NCBI RefSeq assembly: GCF_047607445.1
Contig: NZ_JBLKRT010000004.1
Location: 62,001-126,000 of the forward strand
Source of the DNA: Crystallibacter sulfonylureivorans_A
Lineage (GTDB): Bacteria; Actinomycetota; Actinomycetes; Actinomycetales; Micrococcaceae
Direction of reading: 5' to 3'
Length of the DNA stretch: 64,000 nt
Positions 17,222-26,089 of this stretch are shown one piece after another (the first letter of the stretch is position 1; each line of letters opens with the position of its first letter). The translations under genes were made by a program, and so were the position numbers. The notes beneath the pieces were generated by a model. It worked only from the letters and a program-made list of their open reading frames with translations. It made no database searches and had not been told where the DNA came from.

Positions 17222-18238
17222 TTGGCGACACATAACTGCAGTTCGAAAAAGGGATCCGGGGGTCGGGAACCGTCCCGCTTTCATATGTGGGGCGGCCTGG
17301 CGCTTTCCTTGGTGTCCGGCGCCGCAGTCTCGATACAGTCCTTTACAAACGGGCATCTAGGGCAGGTGATAGGTTCGCCTGCGGCTGCGGCAGCCGTCAA
17401 CAACGGCACTGCCTTGCTTATTGTCTTGTGTCTTGCACTTGTGAGCGGAGCCGTTACACGCGCGTGGCGCGAACTGCGTTCCGGGCGAAACCCTGTGCGC
17501 ATTTGGTGGTTCTTCGGCGGGCTAATCGGGGCAACTGCCGTCTTTGCCAACGCCATGTCAGCTCCCGTCCTCGGCGTTGCCCTACTTGCCGTTGCCATGG
17601 TCCTCGGCAAACTGATCGGGAGCCTGGTGACGGATGCCCTCGGCCTCGGTCCGGCCGGCCGACAACTGCCTACACCGCAGCGCATGGCCGGCGCCGCCTG
17701 TGCCTTGGCTGGTGTCGTCATTAGCGCCGTGGGTCATGCCGGGCAGATCCCACTGGTCCTGGTCGTGTTCCTCGTAGCGGTGGGGGCCTTGGTGTCGATC
17801 CAGCAGGCAGGCAATGCCCATTTGGCGCAGGCCACTGGCGAGCCCTTGGCCATGGGACTGGTCAACTTTGTCGGCGGCGCCGCCGCCCTGTCCATCCCCG
17901 TTGCCATAATTGCGGTCGATGGAGGAACGCTTGGACCCGTCCCGTCCTGGGGCTGGGTGGGCGGAGCGCTGGGGGCAGGGATCGCCATTGCCAGCGCCCT
18001 TGCCGCCTACACCGTCGGGGTGCTGCGGCTTGTTCTTGGCATGATTGCGGGCCAGAGCGCCATAGGCCTGCTCCTGGACCTCGCCTTTCCCCGTTCCGGT
18101 TCTGGGGTCACGGCGCCGACGCTGGCCGGAGTTCTGCTTGCATGCGGCGCCGTGCTGATCGCCAATCTGCCGGTGGGCGATCGGGCCTCCGGCCGGGTGC
18201 CCGCAGCTTCAGGGACGAATGCGGGCGAGCGGACATGA
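17222..18238 (+). CDS. DMT-superfamily transporter, YdcZ/DUF606 type
   Basis: An integral membrane protein of about 338 residues with roughly ten hydrophobic helices arranged as two similar halves, each with the small-residue-rich pattern of the DUF606 (YdcZ) family: GGLALSLVSGAAVSIQS in the first, VGALVSIQQAGNAHLAQ in the second. TTG 17222 follows AAAGGGA at ten bases. ATG 17285 is an alternative with a weaker site. The gene is divergent from the demethylase and shares its operator, so it may move the substrate or a product. A decayed partial copy lies at 13180-13460. Confidence 0.75.
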   Translation: MATHNCSSKKGSGGREPSRFHMWGGLALSLVSGAAVSIQSFTNGHLGQVIGSPAAAAAVNNGTALLIVLCLALVSGAVTRAWRELRSGRNPVRIWWFFGGLIGATAVFANAMSAPVLGVALLAVAMVLGKLIGSLVTDALGLGPAGRQLPTPQRMAGAACALAGVVISAVGHAGQIPLVLVVFLVAVGALVSIQQAGNAHLAQATGEPLAMGLVNFVGGAAALSIPVAIIAVDGGTLGPVPSWGWVGGALGAGIAIASALAAYTVGVLRLVLGMIAGQSAIGLLLDLAFPRSGSGVTAPTLAGVLLACGAVLIANLPVGDRASGRVPAASGTNAGERT

Positions 18239-18459
18239 TCACCCGCAGCGTCGTCCGCCTCAGCCGGGCCTCGGTCCGGGTTTCGGTGCAGGTGCCGCAG
18301 GTCTGCGGGCGGGTAGCGTGGCGTGCACCAGTCCACAGCGGGCACGCCTGTCCTCGCTGCGTCCCGCCGGGCGAGCCATCGGGCGAACTCTCACCACGGG
18401 CCCCTTGTCCCGCCTAGGTCGAATAGCCACGGCGCCCCGAGCGGCCTGCCCAACTCACT

Positions 18460-18498
18460 CCGGTCTTGCAGCCGCGCAGTGGGCGGCTGCAAGACCGG
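18460..18498 (+). terminator. Perfect 15-bp hairpin downstream of the YdcZ transporter
   Basis: Arms 18460-18474 and 18484-18498 are perfectly complementary with a nine-base loop. No T-run follows, which is common for actinobacterial terminators. It stands about 220 bases after the transporter stop and before the promoter of regulator 2. The rest of 18239-18580 shows no gene. Confidence 0.5.
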
Positions 18499-18580
18499 GG
18501 CCTGCAGTCTTCGTGCCTCCGGCTGGCCTCTGTCGCTAGCTGCCACGAGACATGGACGGACTGCATGGAATAGCATGTGA

Positions 18581-18603
18581 GATTGTATGATGTTCATCCA
18601 ATC
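18581..18603 (+). promoter_or_regulatory. Near-perfect palindromic operator in front of regulator 2
   Basis: This 23-base element begins GATTGTATGA and ends TCATCCAATC. Nine of ten base pairs of the arms are complementary around the centre TGT. It contains the shared TTGTATGA core (18583-18590) and ends 21 bases before the ATG at 18625, so regulator 2 is probably autoregulated. Confidence 0.6.
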
Positions 18604-18624
18604 CTAGGGATTACTAGAGGCACC

Positions 18625-19332
18625 ATGTCCACTTCAACGAACTCACTAGCCGATGCCTGGGCGGCGAGCCCGGTGGGCCGGATCGCTGCGCCTCTACGCG
18701 AGCAGGTTATCCATGCCTTACGCGCCGCGATCTTGGATTTCCGGCTAAAGCCGGGCCAGCGACTCGTTGAGCGGGAACTGATTGAACAGCTCGGAGTCTC
18801 GCGCACCACCGTCCGGGAAGCACTGCGGGAACTTACCTCGGAGGGGCTCGTTACCGTGGTGCCGCAAAAGGGCGCCATCGTCAGCGCACCCTCCTTGGAA
18901 GAGGCCCGAGACCTTTACGAAGCAAGGGCAGCCCTGGAAGCGGTGGTGGTGAGGCGATTTGCCGAACGGGCATCCAAATCACAGATAATGAAGCTAGCGG
19001 CCGCGGCGGAAAGCTTTGCCGAGGTGGCCGAGGCCGGCGGTGATGCCGCCAGCGTACTGACTGCCAAGGACGTATTCTACGACGTCCTCATCGACGGCGC
19101 CGGCAGCGCGGTCCTGCAGCAGCTCACGGAGGGCATTCAGGCGCGCGTCCGCGTGCTCCGCGCGGTGGCCATGCCTGCCGAAGGCCACTCCGCTGCGGTA
19201 GAGGAATTGCGCGGCATTGTTGAAGCCATCCAGCGCGGCGACGGTGAGCGTGCCGGAACGTTGTATTCTCGCCACATTCTTCGCGTTGTCGAGCGGGCGC
19301 TGCAGAGTCTGGAGGAAGCCGAGGGATCCTAG
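18625..19332 (+). CDS. GntR-family regulator, FCD subfamily (regulator 2)
   Basis: A 235-residue paralogue of regulator 1: winged helix with REQVIHALRAAILDF, SRTTVREALRELTSEG and KGAIVSAPS, then an FCD domain. The DNA-recognition helix SRTTVREALREL is identical in both proteins, so both should recognise the same operator. The C-terminal ligand domain is also alike but with more differences. ATG 18625 follows AGAGG; a frame from 18577 runs through the operator and is not used. Likely roles are repressor of the island and of itself. Confidence 0.9.
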   Translation: MSTSTNSLADAWAASPVGRIAAPLREQVIHALRAAILDFRLKPGQRLVERELIEQLGVSRTTVREALRELTSEGLVTVVPQKGAIVSAPSLEEARDLYEARAALEAVVVRRFAERASKSQIMKLAAAAESFAEVAEAGGDAASVLTAKDVFYDVLIDGAGSAVLQQLTEGIQARVRVLRAVAMPAEGHSAAVEELRGIVEAIQRGDGERAGTLYSRHILRVVERALQSLEEAEGS

Positions 19333-19418
19333 GGGGCGTACCGCCAAGGCTGGTGCTGACCTAGCGAGCACGATGACGAAGAGGCAACCCCGCCCGTCAA
19401 TGCGCGCTGAAAAGTGAT

Positions 19419-19640
19419 GTGAGCACTCAAGCCGGTTTTGCGCGGCCACCCTGTCCCCGTCCGCTGCCTCACATCGGGAAGGGCAGGAAGATGAGGCGCG
19501 GCCCGCCGCTTCCGGCGCGAGCCTCCCACCTGCACTTCAGAGTTGCCCCTCCGGCTTGCGGACACCGGTCACCTACATTCATCGAGGAGGCCCCGGATCG
19601 AGATCGCTCCCTGCGTTCAACACGTCGGGAACCATGATGT
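19419..19640 (+). pseudogene. Decayed fragment of an intradiol ring-cleavage dioxygenase
   Basis: One frame gives PLPHIGKGRKM then PARASHLHFRV, aligning with the intact hydroxyquinol dioxygenase at 28728 (PIPHDGPVGQM, PVRASHLHFMV), including the iron-ligand His-x-His. A frame change gives RTPVTYI (intact RTLVTHIF), and another gives FIEEAPDRDRSL (intact FVKGDPQIEIGDS). Upstream and downstream portions are not recognisable. It is a remnant of a second dioxygenase copy located just after regulator 2. Confidence 0.65.
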
Positions 19641-20179
19641 GCGTCCGGGCGCTGTTCGCTGGCCACCTCACACGGCGGGAATCTTGGGTACTGGGACGGC
19701 CCACATCGGGTCGGTGTCGCCTTGTGTTCCGGCGTATGAACAGGTCCACGCGTTTGGGTGGCTATGCCGGACGCAGAACCTGCACCCGACCCGCCGGTGG
19801 AAGGGGGTGCTGTAAATCCCCACTTGTCGCTGGTCCAGACTTCCCGGCAGGGAGCTCCGGCACACCATTCAACACCGGATCGAACGTTCCAGGGCGGTAG
19901 ATTACGGGGTTCCGCTTACGGAAGCCTCTGCAGGATGCTGGGTCATGACCAGCTTGCTTCGAGGGGACCCATCGGCGGCGGACCCCGGTTGTGTTCACCC
20001 GGACAGATGCCAGGGACCTTTTCTATGCTGATCAGGCCCATTACCCTGCGAGTCTTCGGTCCTGACTCCAGCTAGCCCCTTTCTGGGAGTGCTGCTTGCA
20101 TCTCTGCAGGCCCTTGGCTGACTTTGGTCTGCCAGAGGCCAGCAGTTACCTCACCCCCGGGGCCAAATGGATCAGCGGG
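19641..20179. other. Intergenic region, no gene recognised
   Basis: About 540 bases between the dioxygenase relic and the terminator of the minus-strand operon. Short frames on both strands show no convincing family features. Given the neighbouring relics this is probably further decayed coding DNA, but no fragment could be matched. Confidence 0.5.
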
Positions 20180-20238
20180 ACGCATGCAGCGCGCCGCAGC
20201 TCCCAGTTCTCAAGGAGCGGATCGGGCGCTGCATGCGT
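20180..20238 (-). terminator. Stem-loop terminator of the hydantoinase/monooxygenase operon
   Basis: A perfect 13-bp inverted repeat (20180-20192 with 20226-20238) encloses a 33-base loop. It begins 11 bases beyond the stop of the minus-strand monooxygenase, the expected place for a terminator. There is no T-tract. Confidence 0.5.
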
Positions 20239-20248
20239 GGGAGAAGCC

Positions 20249-21499
20249 CTAGAACGTCAGAGGCTGGCCAAAGTGGAAACGTGAAACTGCGCCGTAAGTG
20301 ACGTCCCACTGTGCCGCAATGTGTGTCTTGTACATAGCAACATCGCGGTAGTACTTCTCCATGGCAGAGCCGCGTTTGGCGGAGCTAGAGCCGGCAGTTG
20401 AAAAGGCCAACTCCACGGCGTCGTTGGCCAAGCGTGCAGCTTGCTGGACTACGGCCCGCAACCGTGCATCCTGCTCTGGAGTGAACTCCTCGCCCGTTGC
20501 CTCCCACCGGCGGCCTAGTTCTGCATACTGGCGAACTCCTGCCAGCAGCAGCGTCTCGGCGGAATCCGCCAATGCCAGTAGGCGCCCGAACCAGCGATGG
20601 TACTCGGGAGCTTCCAGCCGCGGCAGGCGCGGCGGGAAGCTGGCCTGCCGGGCCTCCATCAGCTTCTCAAACTCATCGACGGCCGCCCAGGCCGCGCCGA
20701 TCTGGGTAGCGACCAGTTCCGCATTGAAGTATGTCATGGTACGGCCCAGGTACATAGGGTTCTTGTGCAGTTGGTATCCGACCGTCCCCTCCGCACCCAG
20801 TACATGCTCGCGGAAGTCGTAGACAATACTGAGGTGGTCGGGGACGAAGGCGTCCTCGATTTTCACCGAGTTGGAGCTGGACGCTCGCATGCCGATGGTC
20901 TTGTCGCCCCCCCAGTCATCCAACACTGTGTAGTCACTGCGCGGAAGCGCAAACATTCGCAGCCCCAGTGCCTCCCCGTCCGCTGTGAAGGTGGGAGCCA
21001 CCACAAGCACGTGTGTGCTCCACATTGACCCCGAGCAGTAGTCCCAGGTGCCGGTGAGGCGGTAGCCGCCGTCGGCGACGGTAGCTCTGCCCGAAGGTAT
21101 CGTCCGCCCTGGCGCGATGAATGTCCCGTCGCGGAACAGCTCCTGCTGACCCTGCTCGCCGTAGAACGAGCCCACATGGAATGCGTGGCCGGCACCCAAG
21201 ACAAAGGACCAACCCACACCCGGGTCGCCGCGGGAGATCTCAACGCCCACCCGTACGAAATCATCGATCCCCAACTCCAGTCCCCCGAAGCGGCGGGGCT
21301 GGAGGATGCGATAGAAGCCCGCCTCCAGGAATTCCTGGTGAATTTCCTCCGAGTAGCCACCCAGCTGTTCGTGCTCGGCCTGCATCTTGCGGAGCCGAGG
21401 GCGCAGATCTGTTGCCCGAGCAACTAGTTCATCTGGAGTGGGACCGGCTTGCCCCCGGCCCGCGGCAGGCCAAGTCGGCGTGTAAAGACTCGTGGTCAT
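20249..21499 (-). CDS. Acyl-CoA-dehydrogenase-fold flavin-dependent monooxygenase (group D, oxygenase component)
   Basis: The 416-residue oxygenase has the acyl-CoA dehydrogenase fold seen in HsaA, HpaB-like and p-nitrophenol or resorcinol hydroxylases: DELVARATDLRPRLR, EFLEAGFYRILQPRRFGGLELG, GDPGVGWSFVLGAGHA, and the C-terminal helix DVAMYKTHIAAQ. Such enzymes hydroxylate phenolic rings using reduced flavin supplied by a separate reductase, here most likely the fusion at 26090. In this island it probably makes hydroxyquinol for the dioxygenase at 28728. It has its own operator at 21528 although it lies directly after hyuB on the same strand. Confidence 0.82.
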   Translation of the reverse strand: MTTSLYTPTWPAAGRGQAGPTPDELVARATDLRPRLRKMQAEHEQLGGYSEEIHQEFLEAGFYRILQPRRFGGLELGIDDFVRVGVEISRGDPGVGWSFVLGAGHAFHVGSFYGEQGQQELFRDGTFIAPGRTIPSGRATVADGGYRLTGTWDYCSGSMWSTHVLVVAPTFTADGEALGLRMFALPRSDYTVLDDWGGDKTIGMRASSSNSVKIEDAFVPDHLSIVYDFREHVLGAEGTVGYQLHKNPMYLGRTMTYFNAELVATQIGAAWAAVDEFEKLMEARQASFPPRLPRLEAPEYHRWFGRLLALADSAETLLLAGVRQYAELGRRWEATGEEFTPEQDARLRAVVQQAARLANDAVELAFSTAGSSSAKRGSAMEKYYRDVAMYKTHIAAQWDVTYGAVSRFHFGQPLTF

Positions 21500-21527
21500 C
21501 AGAAGCTCCTAGGGATCACACGATGGA

Positions 21528-21538
21528 TTGTATGACGA
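21528..21538 (-). promoter_or_regulatory. Operator/promoter between hydantoinase B and monooxygenase
   Basis: TTGTATGACGA fully matches TNGTNNNACNA and carries the TTGTATGA core. It is in the 47-base gap between the stop of the hydantoinase B gene and the start of the monooxygenase, 29 bases from the latter. On the minus strand the AT-rich TATAGT and TACAAT hexamers nearby could serve as -10 elements. This argues for separate, regulated transcription of the monooxygenase. Confidence 0.55.
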
Positions 21539-21546
21539 TACTATAA

Positions 21547-23514
21547 TCATGTGACCTGCGACGCCAGTTGTGATTTTTTCTCTCGAATGCGCGCCGTGGC
21601 AGCTTCGTCCACCTTCAGCCCCTCCGGGTCCATTTCCGGGTCGCCGATCAGTACCACGCCATAGTCCAGTGCCGCTCCCTCTACCGAGACGTACCCATCC
21701 CGAACGTCGGTGAGGACCTTGGCTGTGTCACGGGTCATCGGATTTCCCCAGCCGCCACCGGCATTTGTCAGGTAGCGCAGCACGGAGTTGGCCACCGACC
21801 GGTTCGCCCCGGGACGGAACGGATAGATGAAAGTTCCGGTCTCGGAAGGCAGGTTTGTGGCGGCATCTATCACCCCTGCCCAAGCCTCACCCTGGCCGAA
21901 CGATTCAATCGTCGCGTCCGGCTCCTGAAATGAGCCATCGGCGGCAGGAGGGAACATCCAGATTCCCCCACGGCGTCCATCCTGACCGCCGTTCACCCCA
22001 AAACCGGCCACGCTCTTGTATCGCAGCTCCGTCAGCGAGTGACTGGCATCAAGAATCCATAAGGTGTCGCGGATCATGCTGGCACCGCCCCGGAAGTGGC
22101 CGGGGCCTGCCGAATCAATTCGCGGCTCGTGCCGGAGGATCACCGCCGGACTGTCCTTTTCAATCGCTTCCACGGCCGGAGCGACACCGTTTGCCAAGTA
22201 GCTCATGCACTGGCTATCGGCGTCCCCGAACTGGTTTGCGCCATAAGGGCCAATCTCGCCGCCGCATTGCAGCGCCGAGACCCAGGGTGTCCCGTTCTCA
22301 TACGTTCCGAAAGCGGTGTGGATATCGGTGCTGCCGCGGTCGCCGGCCAGCGCGGCCGGTCCAAGCGCCGCCGAGAGTGCCTTCAACAATGCGCTCAGAG
22401 CCGCCGTGGACTGTTCGAAATACATAAAAACGCACCCGTCGGGCGGCAGCGCCGAAAGCATGGTGCCTTCGGGCAGAATGATGTCGACGTCCCTGTACAA
22501 GCCGGAATTGAACCTGCCGTGCGGGTCAAAGAGGTACTTGAGGGTGATCCCCACGCTGGTCTTGGTGTCCCAAGAGGTGGCGTTGATAGAACTGCGGGCC
22601 TGCCGTGAGGTTCCGGAAAAGTCCACTTCAATGCGGCTGCCCCGCTTACGGACGGCCACTTCGATCGTATAGTCCTCGCTGTCGTCCACGCCGTCGCAGT
22701 CGATCCGCTCCGAGCCCGTCCAATCTCCGTCGGGCAGTACCGCCAGGGAAGTCGACATATGCTCAGCGCCCAGGTCACAGACGTACTCCATCGTCCCGTG
22801 GACCGCACCAAGGCCGTAGCGTTCAATGGATTCCAGGACCAGCCTCTCCCCCAGCTCCAGGCTGGAGCACACCGTCTGCATGTCCGGATAAAGGATCTCG
22901 GCCATTCTGACGTTGTCGAAGATAACGTTCCAGGACTCCGCCACCGGCTCGCCCCCGCGGATCAGTAGCCGCGGCGAGAGGACCAGGCCGTTTTCATAGA
23001 CGTTCTGCTTTGAGGCGCTAAAGCCGCCGGGCACAGTGCCGCCCATGTCCAACTGATGCGCGTTCAAGTTCACGAAGGCCGCGATTTCGCCGTGGTGGAA
23101 CACGGGGCGTACGAACAGCAGGTCGTTGTTATGGTTGCCGGTGCGGTAGGGGTCGTTGGCGATCAGCACGTCGCCAGGCTGAAGCCGATCCGCACCGAAT
23201 TCCTCAACCATATTGGCCACGGCATCAATGGTGGTGCCGGCCATCAGGACGATCCCATTGCTGGCCGCCGGCACTTGGTAACCCAGTGACGGCGGACCAC
23301 TGATCGTGCAGGCAAGGTCGTAGAAGTCCCGCAAAATCGGAGAGAATGCACCGGTCAACAGGCGGACGCTCATGTGCTCCACGAGATAGTCGAAGCGGTT
23401 GCTCAGGACGGTGGCGGTGTAGCGGTCGCACCCGTAACGGGCGGCGAACTCCTCTTCATTCAGATCCCGGATAAGGGCCACTCCGACAGGGCGGCTTTCG
23501 CTAGTGAGTGTCAT
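21547..23514 (-). CDS. Hydantoinase B/oxoprolinase family protein
   Basis: A 655-residue HyuB-type subunit containing ANDPYRTGNHNND near residue 120 and C-terminal GAGGG-type segments such as NAGGGWGNP. HyuA/HyuB proteins form ATP-dependent cyclic-amide hydrolases (N-methylhydantoinase, 5-oxoprolinase, caprolactamase) and, in a related branch, acetone and acetophenone carboxylases. The start overlaps the end of the hyuA-like gene by ATGA. Given the aromatic-degradation setting and the small zinc-ribbon partner, both a lactam-opening and a carboxylating role are possible. Confidence 0.88.
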   Translation of the reverse strand: MTLTSESRPVGVALIRDLNEEEFAARYGCDRYTATVLSNRFDYLVEHMSVRLLTGAFSPILRDFYDLACTISGPPSLGYQVPAASNGIVLMAGTTIDAVANMVEEFGADRLQPGDVLIANDPYRTGNHNNDLLFVRPVFHHGEIAAFVNLNAHQLDMGGTVPGGFSASKQNVYENGLVLSPRLLIRGGEPVAESWNVIFDNVRMAEILYPDMQTVCSSLELGERLVLESIERYGLGAVHGTMEYVCDLGAEHMSTSLAVLPDGDWTGSERIDCDGVDDSEDYTIEVAVRKRGSRIEVDFSGTSRQARSSINATSWDTKTSVGITLKYLFDPHGRFNSGLYRDVDIILPEGTMLSALPPDGCVFMYFEQSTAALSALLKALSAALGPAALAGDRGSTDIHTAFGTYENGTPWVSALQCGGEIGPYGANQFGDADSQCMSYLANGVAPAVEAIEKDSPAVILRHEPRIDSAGPGHFRGGASMIRDTLWILDASHSLTELRYKSVAGFGVNGGQDGRRGGIWMFPPAADGSFQEPDATIESFGQGEAWAGVIDAATNLPSETGTFIYPFRPGANRSVANSVLRYLTNAGGGWGNPMTRDTAKVLTDVRDGYVSVEGAALDYGVVLIGDPEMDPEGLKVDEAATARIREKKSQLASQVT

Positions 23515-25547
23515 TCCTGACCCATCCTTTCAATCACAATCTCTGAGCAGAGCCCGATCCGCGCCTGCTGCCCGGGCAGGATGTAGGTGGTCGACAGGTC
23601 CTCGCGGATGACCGCCGGCCCCTGTACCGTGGCGCCGACGGACAGCTTCTCCCTCAGGTACTCACGGGCCTGAACCGGACCGTCGGCGACATAGTCGAGG
23701 GTGAAAACCCGTTCCGGTTCGGCAGCGAACGGCGCTGCCGCGTCTGCGGGGATGTACTCAACCTTGTCCGCGGGGACGACGAGTTCCACCCGATAGGTCA
23801 CACCCTCGACTGGAATCTGGTCGAAGCGGTTGCCGTTGCGCTCCTCGTAAACATCATGGAAGGCGCCGACCATCTCACCTATGGTTCCGGCTGTGATGTC
23901 GCCGTCGGGAATCCGAATGAAAGGGGTTTCCCAGCTCTGGCCGAGCAGCCGGCCGTCGAAGCTTCTGCGGACAGGAAGCCCCTCGGCGACGGCACCCACA
24001 CGGTCCCGCAGCGCCTGTTCCATCTCGCCAAAGACTCCGGCGATTTGCTCCGCGCTGTCTGAGGAGAGCACCACGTAGGCGCTGCGGGAATCGTAGAATA
24101 CCTGGTCGGTGGACAGCAGGCCCAAGGCCGAGAAGAGGCCGGGATACGGCGGGATCACCGCGTTCTTGAGCGGTAACAAATCCAGAACGGCCGGCAGCAG
24201 CATCGGTCCGGCTGCACCGTAGGACATGAGGGAGAAATCTCGAATGTCCACGCCGTGGCGGACGGCGACGTTGAGGATTTCCTCGGCCATGTGGGCCACG
24301 GCCAAACGGTAGGCAGAGCGTATCCGCTCCTCGAAAGCCACCGGCGTGTCCAGTGCTGCGAAGGCCTGCTGTGCCGCTACCTTGTCCAGTTTCATCTCGC
24401 CGCCGGCGAACGATTCCCCGTCGAGGATGCCCATCAGAAGACAGGCATCGGTAACTGCCGGCACCGTACCGCCGCGACCGTAGCAGGCCGGTCCTGGCTC
24501 GGCTCCCGCCGACCCGGGACCTACTTGGATGCCGCCTGCCGGGGAAACGCTGACCAGGCTCCCGCCGCCAGCTCCCACGCTGGAGACCTCGGTGGAGAGG
24601 GCGTTTATCACCATGTCGTGTTCGAGTTCGAAGGTGTTCTGAATGAACGGTTTGCCGTCCACAATCAGTGACACGTCCGTGGAAGTACCGCCCACGTCGG
24701 CGCACAACAGATTGCGTTCGCCAAGGGCCTCACCGAGACGGGCGCTGGAGATGGTGCCGGCTGCAGGCCCCGCGAAAACAATCCGAAATGGCTTGTTCAG
24801 GGCTTCTTCCCAGGGCAGCAAGGTGGCCGCACAGTCAGCAAAGTTCAGCTCGCCGTCGAACCCTAGGTCCCTCAGGTCCCGGTTCAAACGGGTCGAATAT
24901 TCTGTGAAAAGGAGTTTCATTATGACATCGATGACGGTCGTGGAGGCCCTGGCGTACTCCTTGGCCAGAGGGGACGTTTCGGAGGAAATGGAAACCGGAA
25001 ATCCTTCTCCGAACGCCTGCCGCACCAGTTCTCGCAGGCGGATCTCATGGCTCGGGTTGACGTAACCGTTAATCGTGCAGATGGCAATGCCTTCAACATT
25101 GCACTTCTTCAAAACCGCCAACTGGCTGCGGGCGTGTTCCTCGTCCAACGGGATCAGCACGCTGCCGTCCGCCTTGATACGCTCCTTAACCCCGCGCCGC
25201 AGATACCGGGGAATCAGCGGCCGGCTGGCATCGCCGAAGGAGCGGCGCCAGGCAGGGTCCGTTTGCGCGTCGAGTGGCCTGTGGACGGTCCCGCGGTCCA
25301 GCACGTCGCGGAACCCCTCGGTGGTCAGGTATGCCACCTTGGGCAACCGCCGCTCGATCACCGCGTTAAGGCCCATGGTGCTCGCATGGTTGAACGTGGA
25401 ACTGCCCGCCACGTTCAGTCTCCGGGCACCCTCCACGACGGGTGCGGAGGGATTCGTACGACTGCTGGGCACCTTGGTGACCGAAATCGCGCCATCCCGG
25501 ACGGCGACCACATCCGTAAAAGTTCCCCCAACGTCAACTCCGAACAT
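23511..25547 (-). CDS. Hydantoinase A/oxoprolinase family protein
   Basis: The 678-residue ATP-binding partner of the HyuB-like protein. Acetate-kinase/actin-type phosphate loops are visible at the N-terminus (DVGGTFTDVVAV) and centre (CADVGGTSTDVSLIVDG), with MSYGAAGPMLLPAVLDLL further on. It should phosphorylate the substrate carbonyl before hydrolysis or carboxylation. Its start overlaps the zinc-ribbon gene by 14 bases, and its end overlaps the HyuB gene. The three genes are thus translationally linked. Confidence 0.88.
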   Translation of the reverse strand: MFGVDVGGTFTDVVAVRDGAISVTKVPSSRTNPSAPVVEGARRLNVAGSSTFNHASTMGLNAVIERRLPKVAYLTTEGFRDVLDRGTVHRPLDAQTDPAWRRSFGDASRPLIPRYLRRGVKERIKADGSVLIPLDEEHARSQLAVLKKCNVEGIAICTINGYVNPSHEIRLRELVRQAFGEGFPVSISSETSPLAKEYARASTTVIDVIMKLLFTEYSTRLNRDLRDLGFDGELNFADCAATLLPWEEALNKPFRIVFAGPAAGTISSARLGEALGERNLLCADVGGTSTDVSLIVDGKPFIQNTFELEHDMVINALSTEVSSVGAGGGSLVSVSPAGGIQVGPGSAGAEPGPACYGRGGTVPAVTDACLLMGILDGESFAGGEMKLDKVAAQQAFAALDTPVAFEERIRSAYRLAVAHMAEEILNVAVRHGVDIRDFSLMSYGAAGPMLLPAVLDLLPLKNAVIPPYPGLFSALGLLSTDQVFYDSRSAYVVLSSDSAEQIAGVFGEMEQALRDRVGAVAEGLPVRRSFDGRLLGQSWETPFIRIPDGDITAGTIGEMVGAFHDVYEERNGNRFDQIPVEGVTYRVELVVPADKVEYIPADAAAPFAAEPERVFTLDYVADGPVQAREYLREKLSVGATVQGPAVIREDLSTTYILPGQQARIGLCSEIVIERMGQE

Positions 25548-25827
25548 CTGCGGCCTCCTTGTGGTCCGATTCGTGATGTTTGAACCCCTCAGGCGGTCCT
25601 TCCATCAAGGTCGCGCCGACCATTGGCCGGAACACCCCCAGTCGCGGCGCACGCACTCGCTCCAGCGACTTCAGGCAGTCTTGACATTTCACGACATCCC
25701 ACCAACCGCCCTCGCTCAGGACGCGGTACGCGGCAGCACGGACCGAGCCGCAGCCCGAACACTCGCGGTCCAGTGTTTCCCGAGGGGAATACAGCCGCGT
25801 CTCGTTGGATCGGGGAAAACTATGCAT
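25534..25827 (-). CDS. Small zinc-ribbon protein, likely third subunit of the hydantoinase/carboxylase-type complex
   Basis: A 97-residue protein with two cysteine pairs, C23-x2-C26 and C48-x2-C51, spaced as a zinc ribbon. It resembles in size and position the small gamma-type subunits of acetone-carboxylase-like systems, although I cannot assign the family with confidence. It is the first gene of the minus-strand operon and overlaps hyuA. A Shine-Dalgarno-like GGAGTGCAAGG precedes the ATG. Confidence 0.65.
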   Translation of the reverse strand: MHSFPRSNETRLYSPRETLDRECSGCGSVRAAAYRVLSEGGWWDVVKCQDCLKSLERVRAPRLGVFRPMVGATLMEGPPEGFKHHESDHKEAADVRS

Positions 25828-25994
25828 CCTTGCACTCCTTCGCCATCGCCTGCAGAAATCGAACAGTCCTGCAGGCGATTCCCTGACAACATGACATCAC
25901 TGGATGGCTGCGTGAGGCATAAGCCGAGCCAGCGATTGCATCTAACGTCGTCGATCTGGACGACTGTAAGCTGCGCCTCATCAAGTCTTACACA

Positions 25995-26007
25995 GATTGT
26001 ATGATGG
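25995..26007. promoter_or_regulatory. Operator in the divergent zinc-ribbon/flavin reductase region
   Basis: GATTGTATGATGG repeats the first ten bases (GATTGTATGA) of the regulator 2 operator. It lies in the 262-base region between the minus-strand operon (start 25827) and the plus-strand flavin reductase fusion (start 26090), so it could govern both. No gene is seen in this gap. Confidence 0.5.
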
Positions 26008-26089
26008 TGCTACAGTCGAACGATGGTCAATTGATTTCGGGTTAGGACCGCCGTCCCACTGAGACACCCCACTGAGGAGATGATCAATA

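Noticed and set aside
21547..25547. A hydantoin or creatinine degradation pathway
   Set aside because: HyuA/B are present, but no carbamoylase, racemase, creatininase or sarcosine oxidase gene is in the island.
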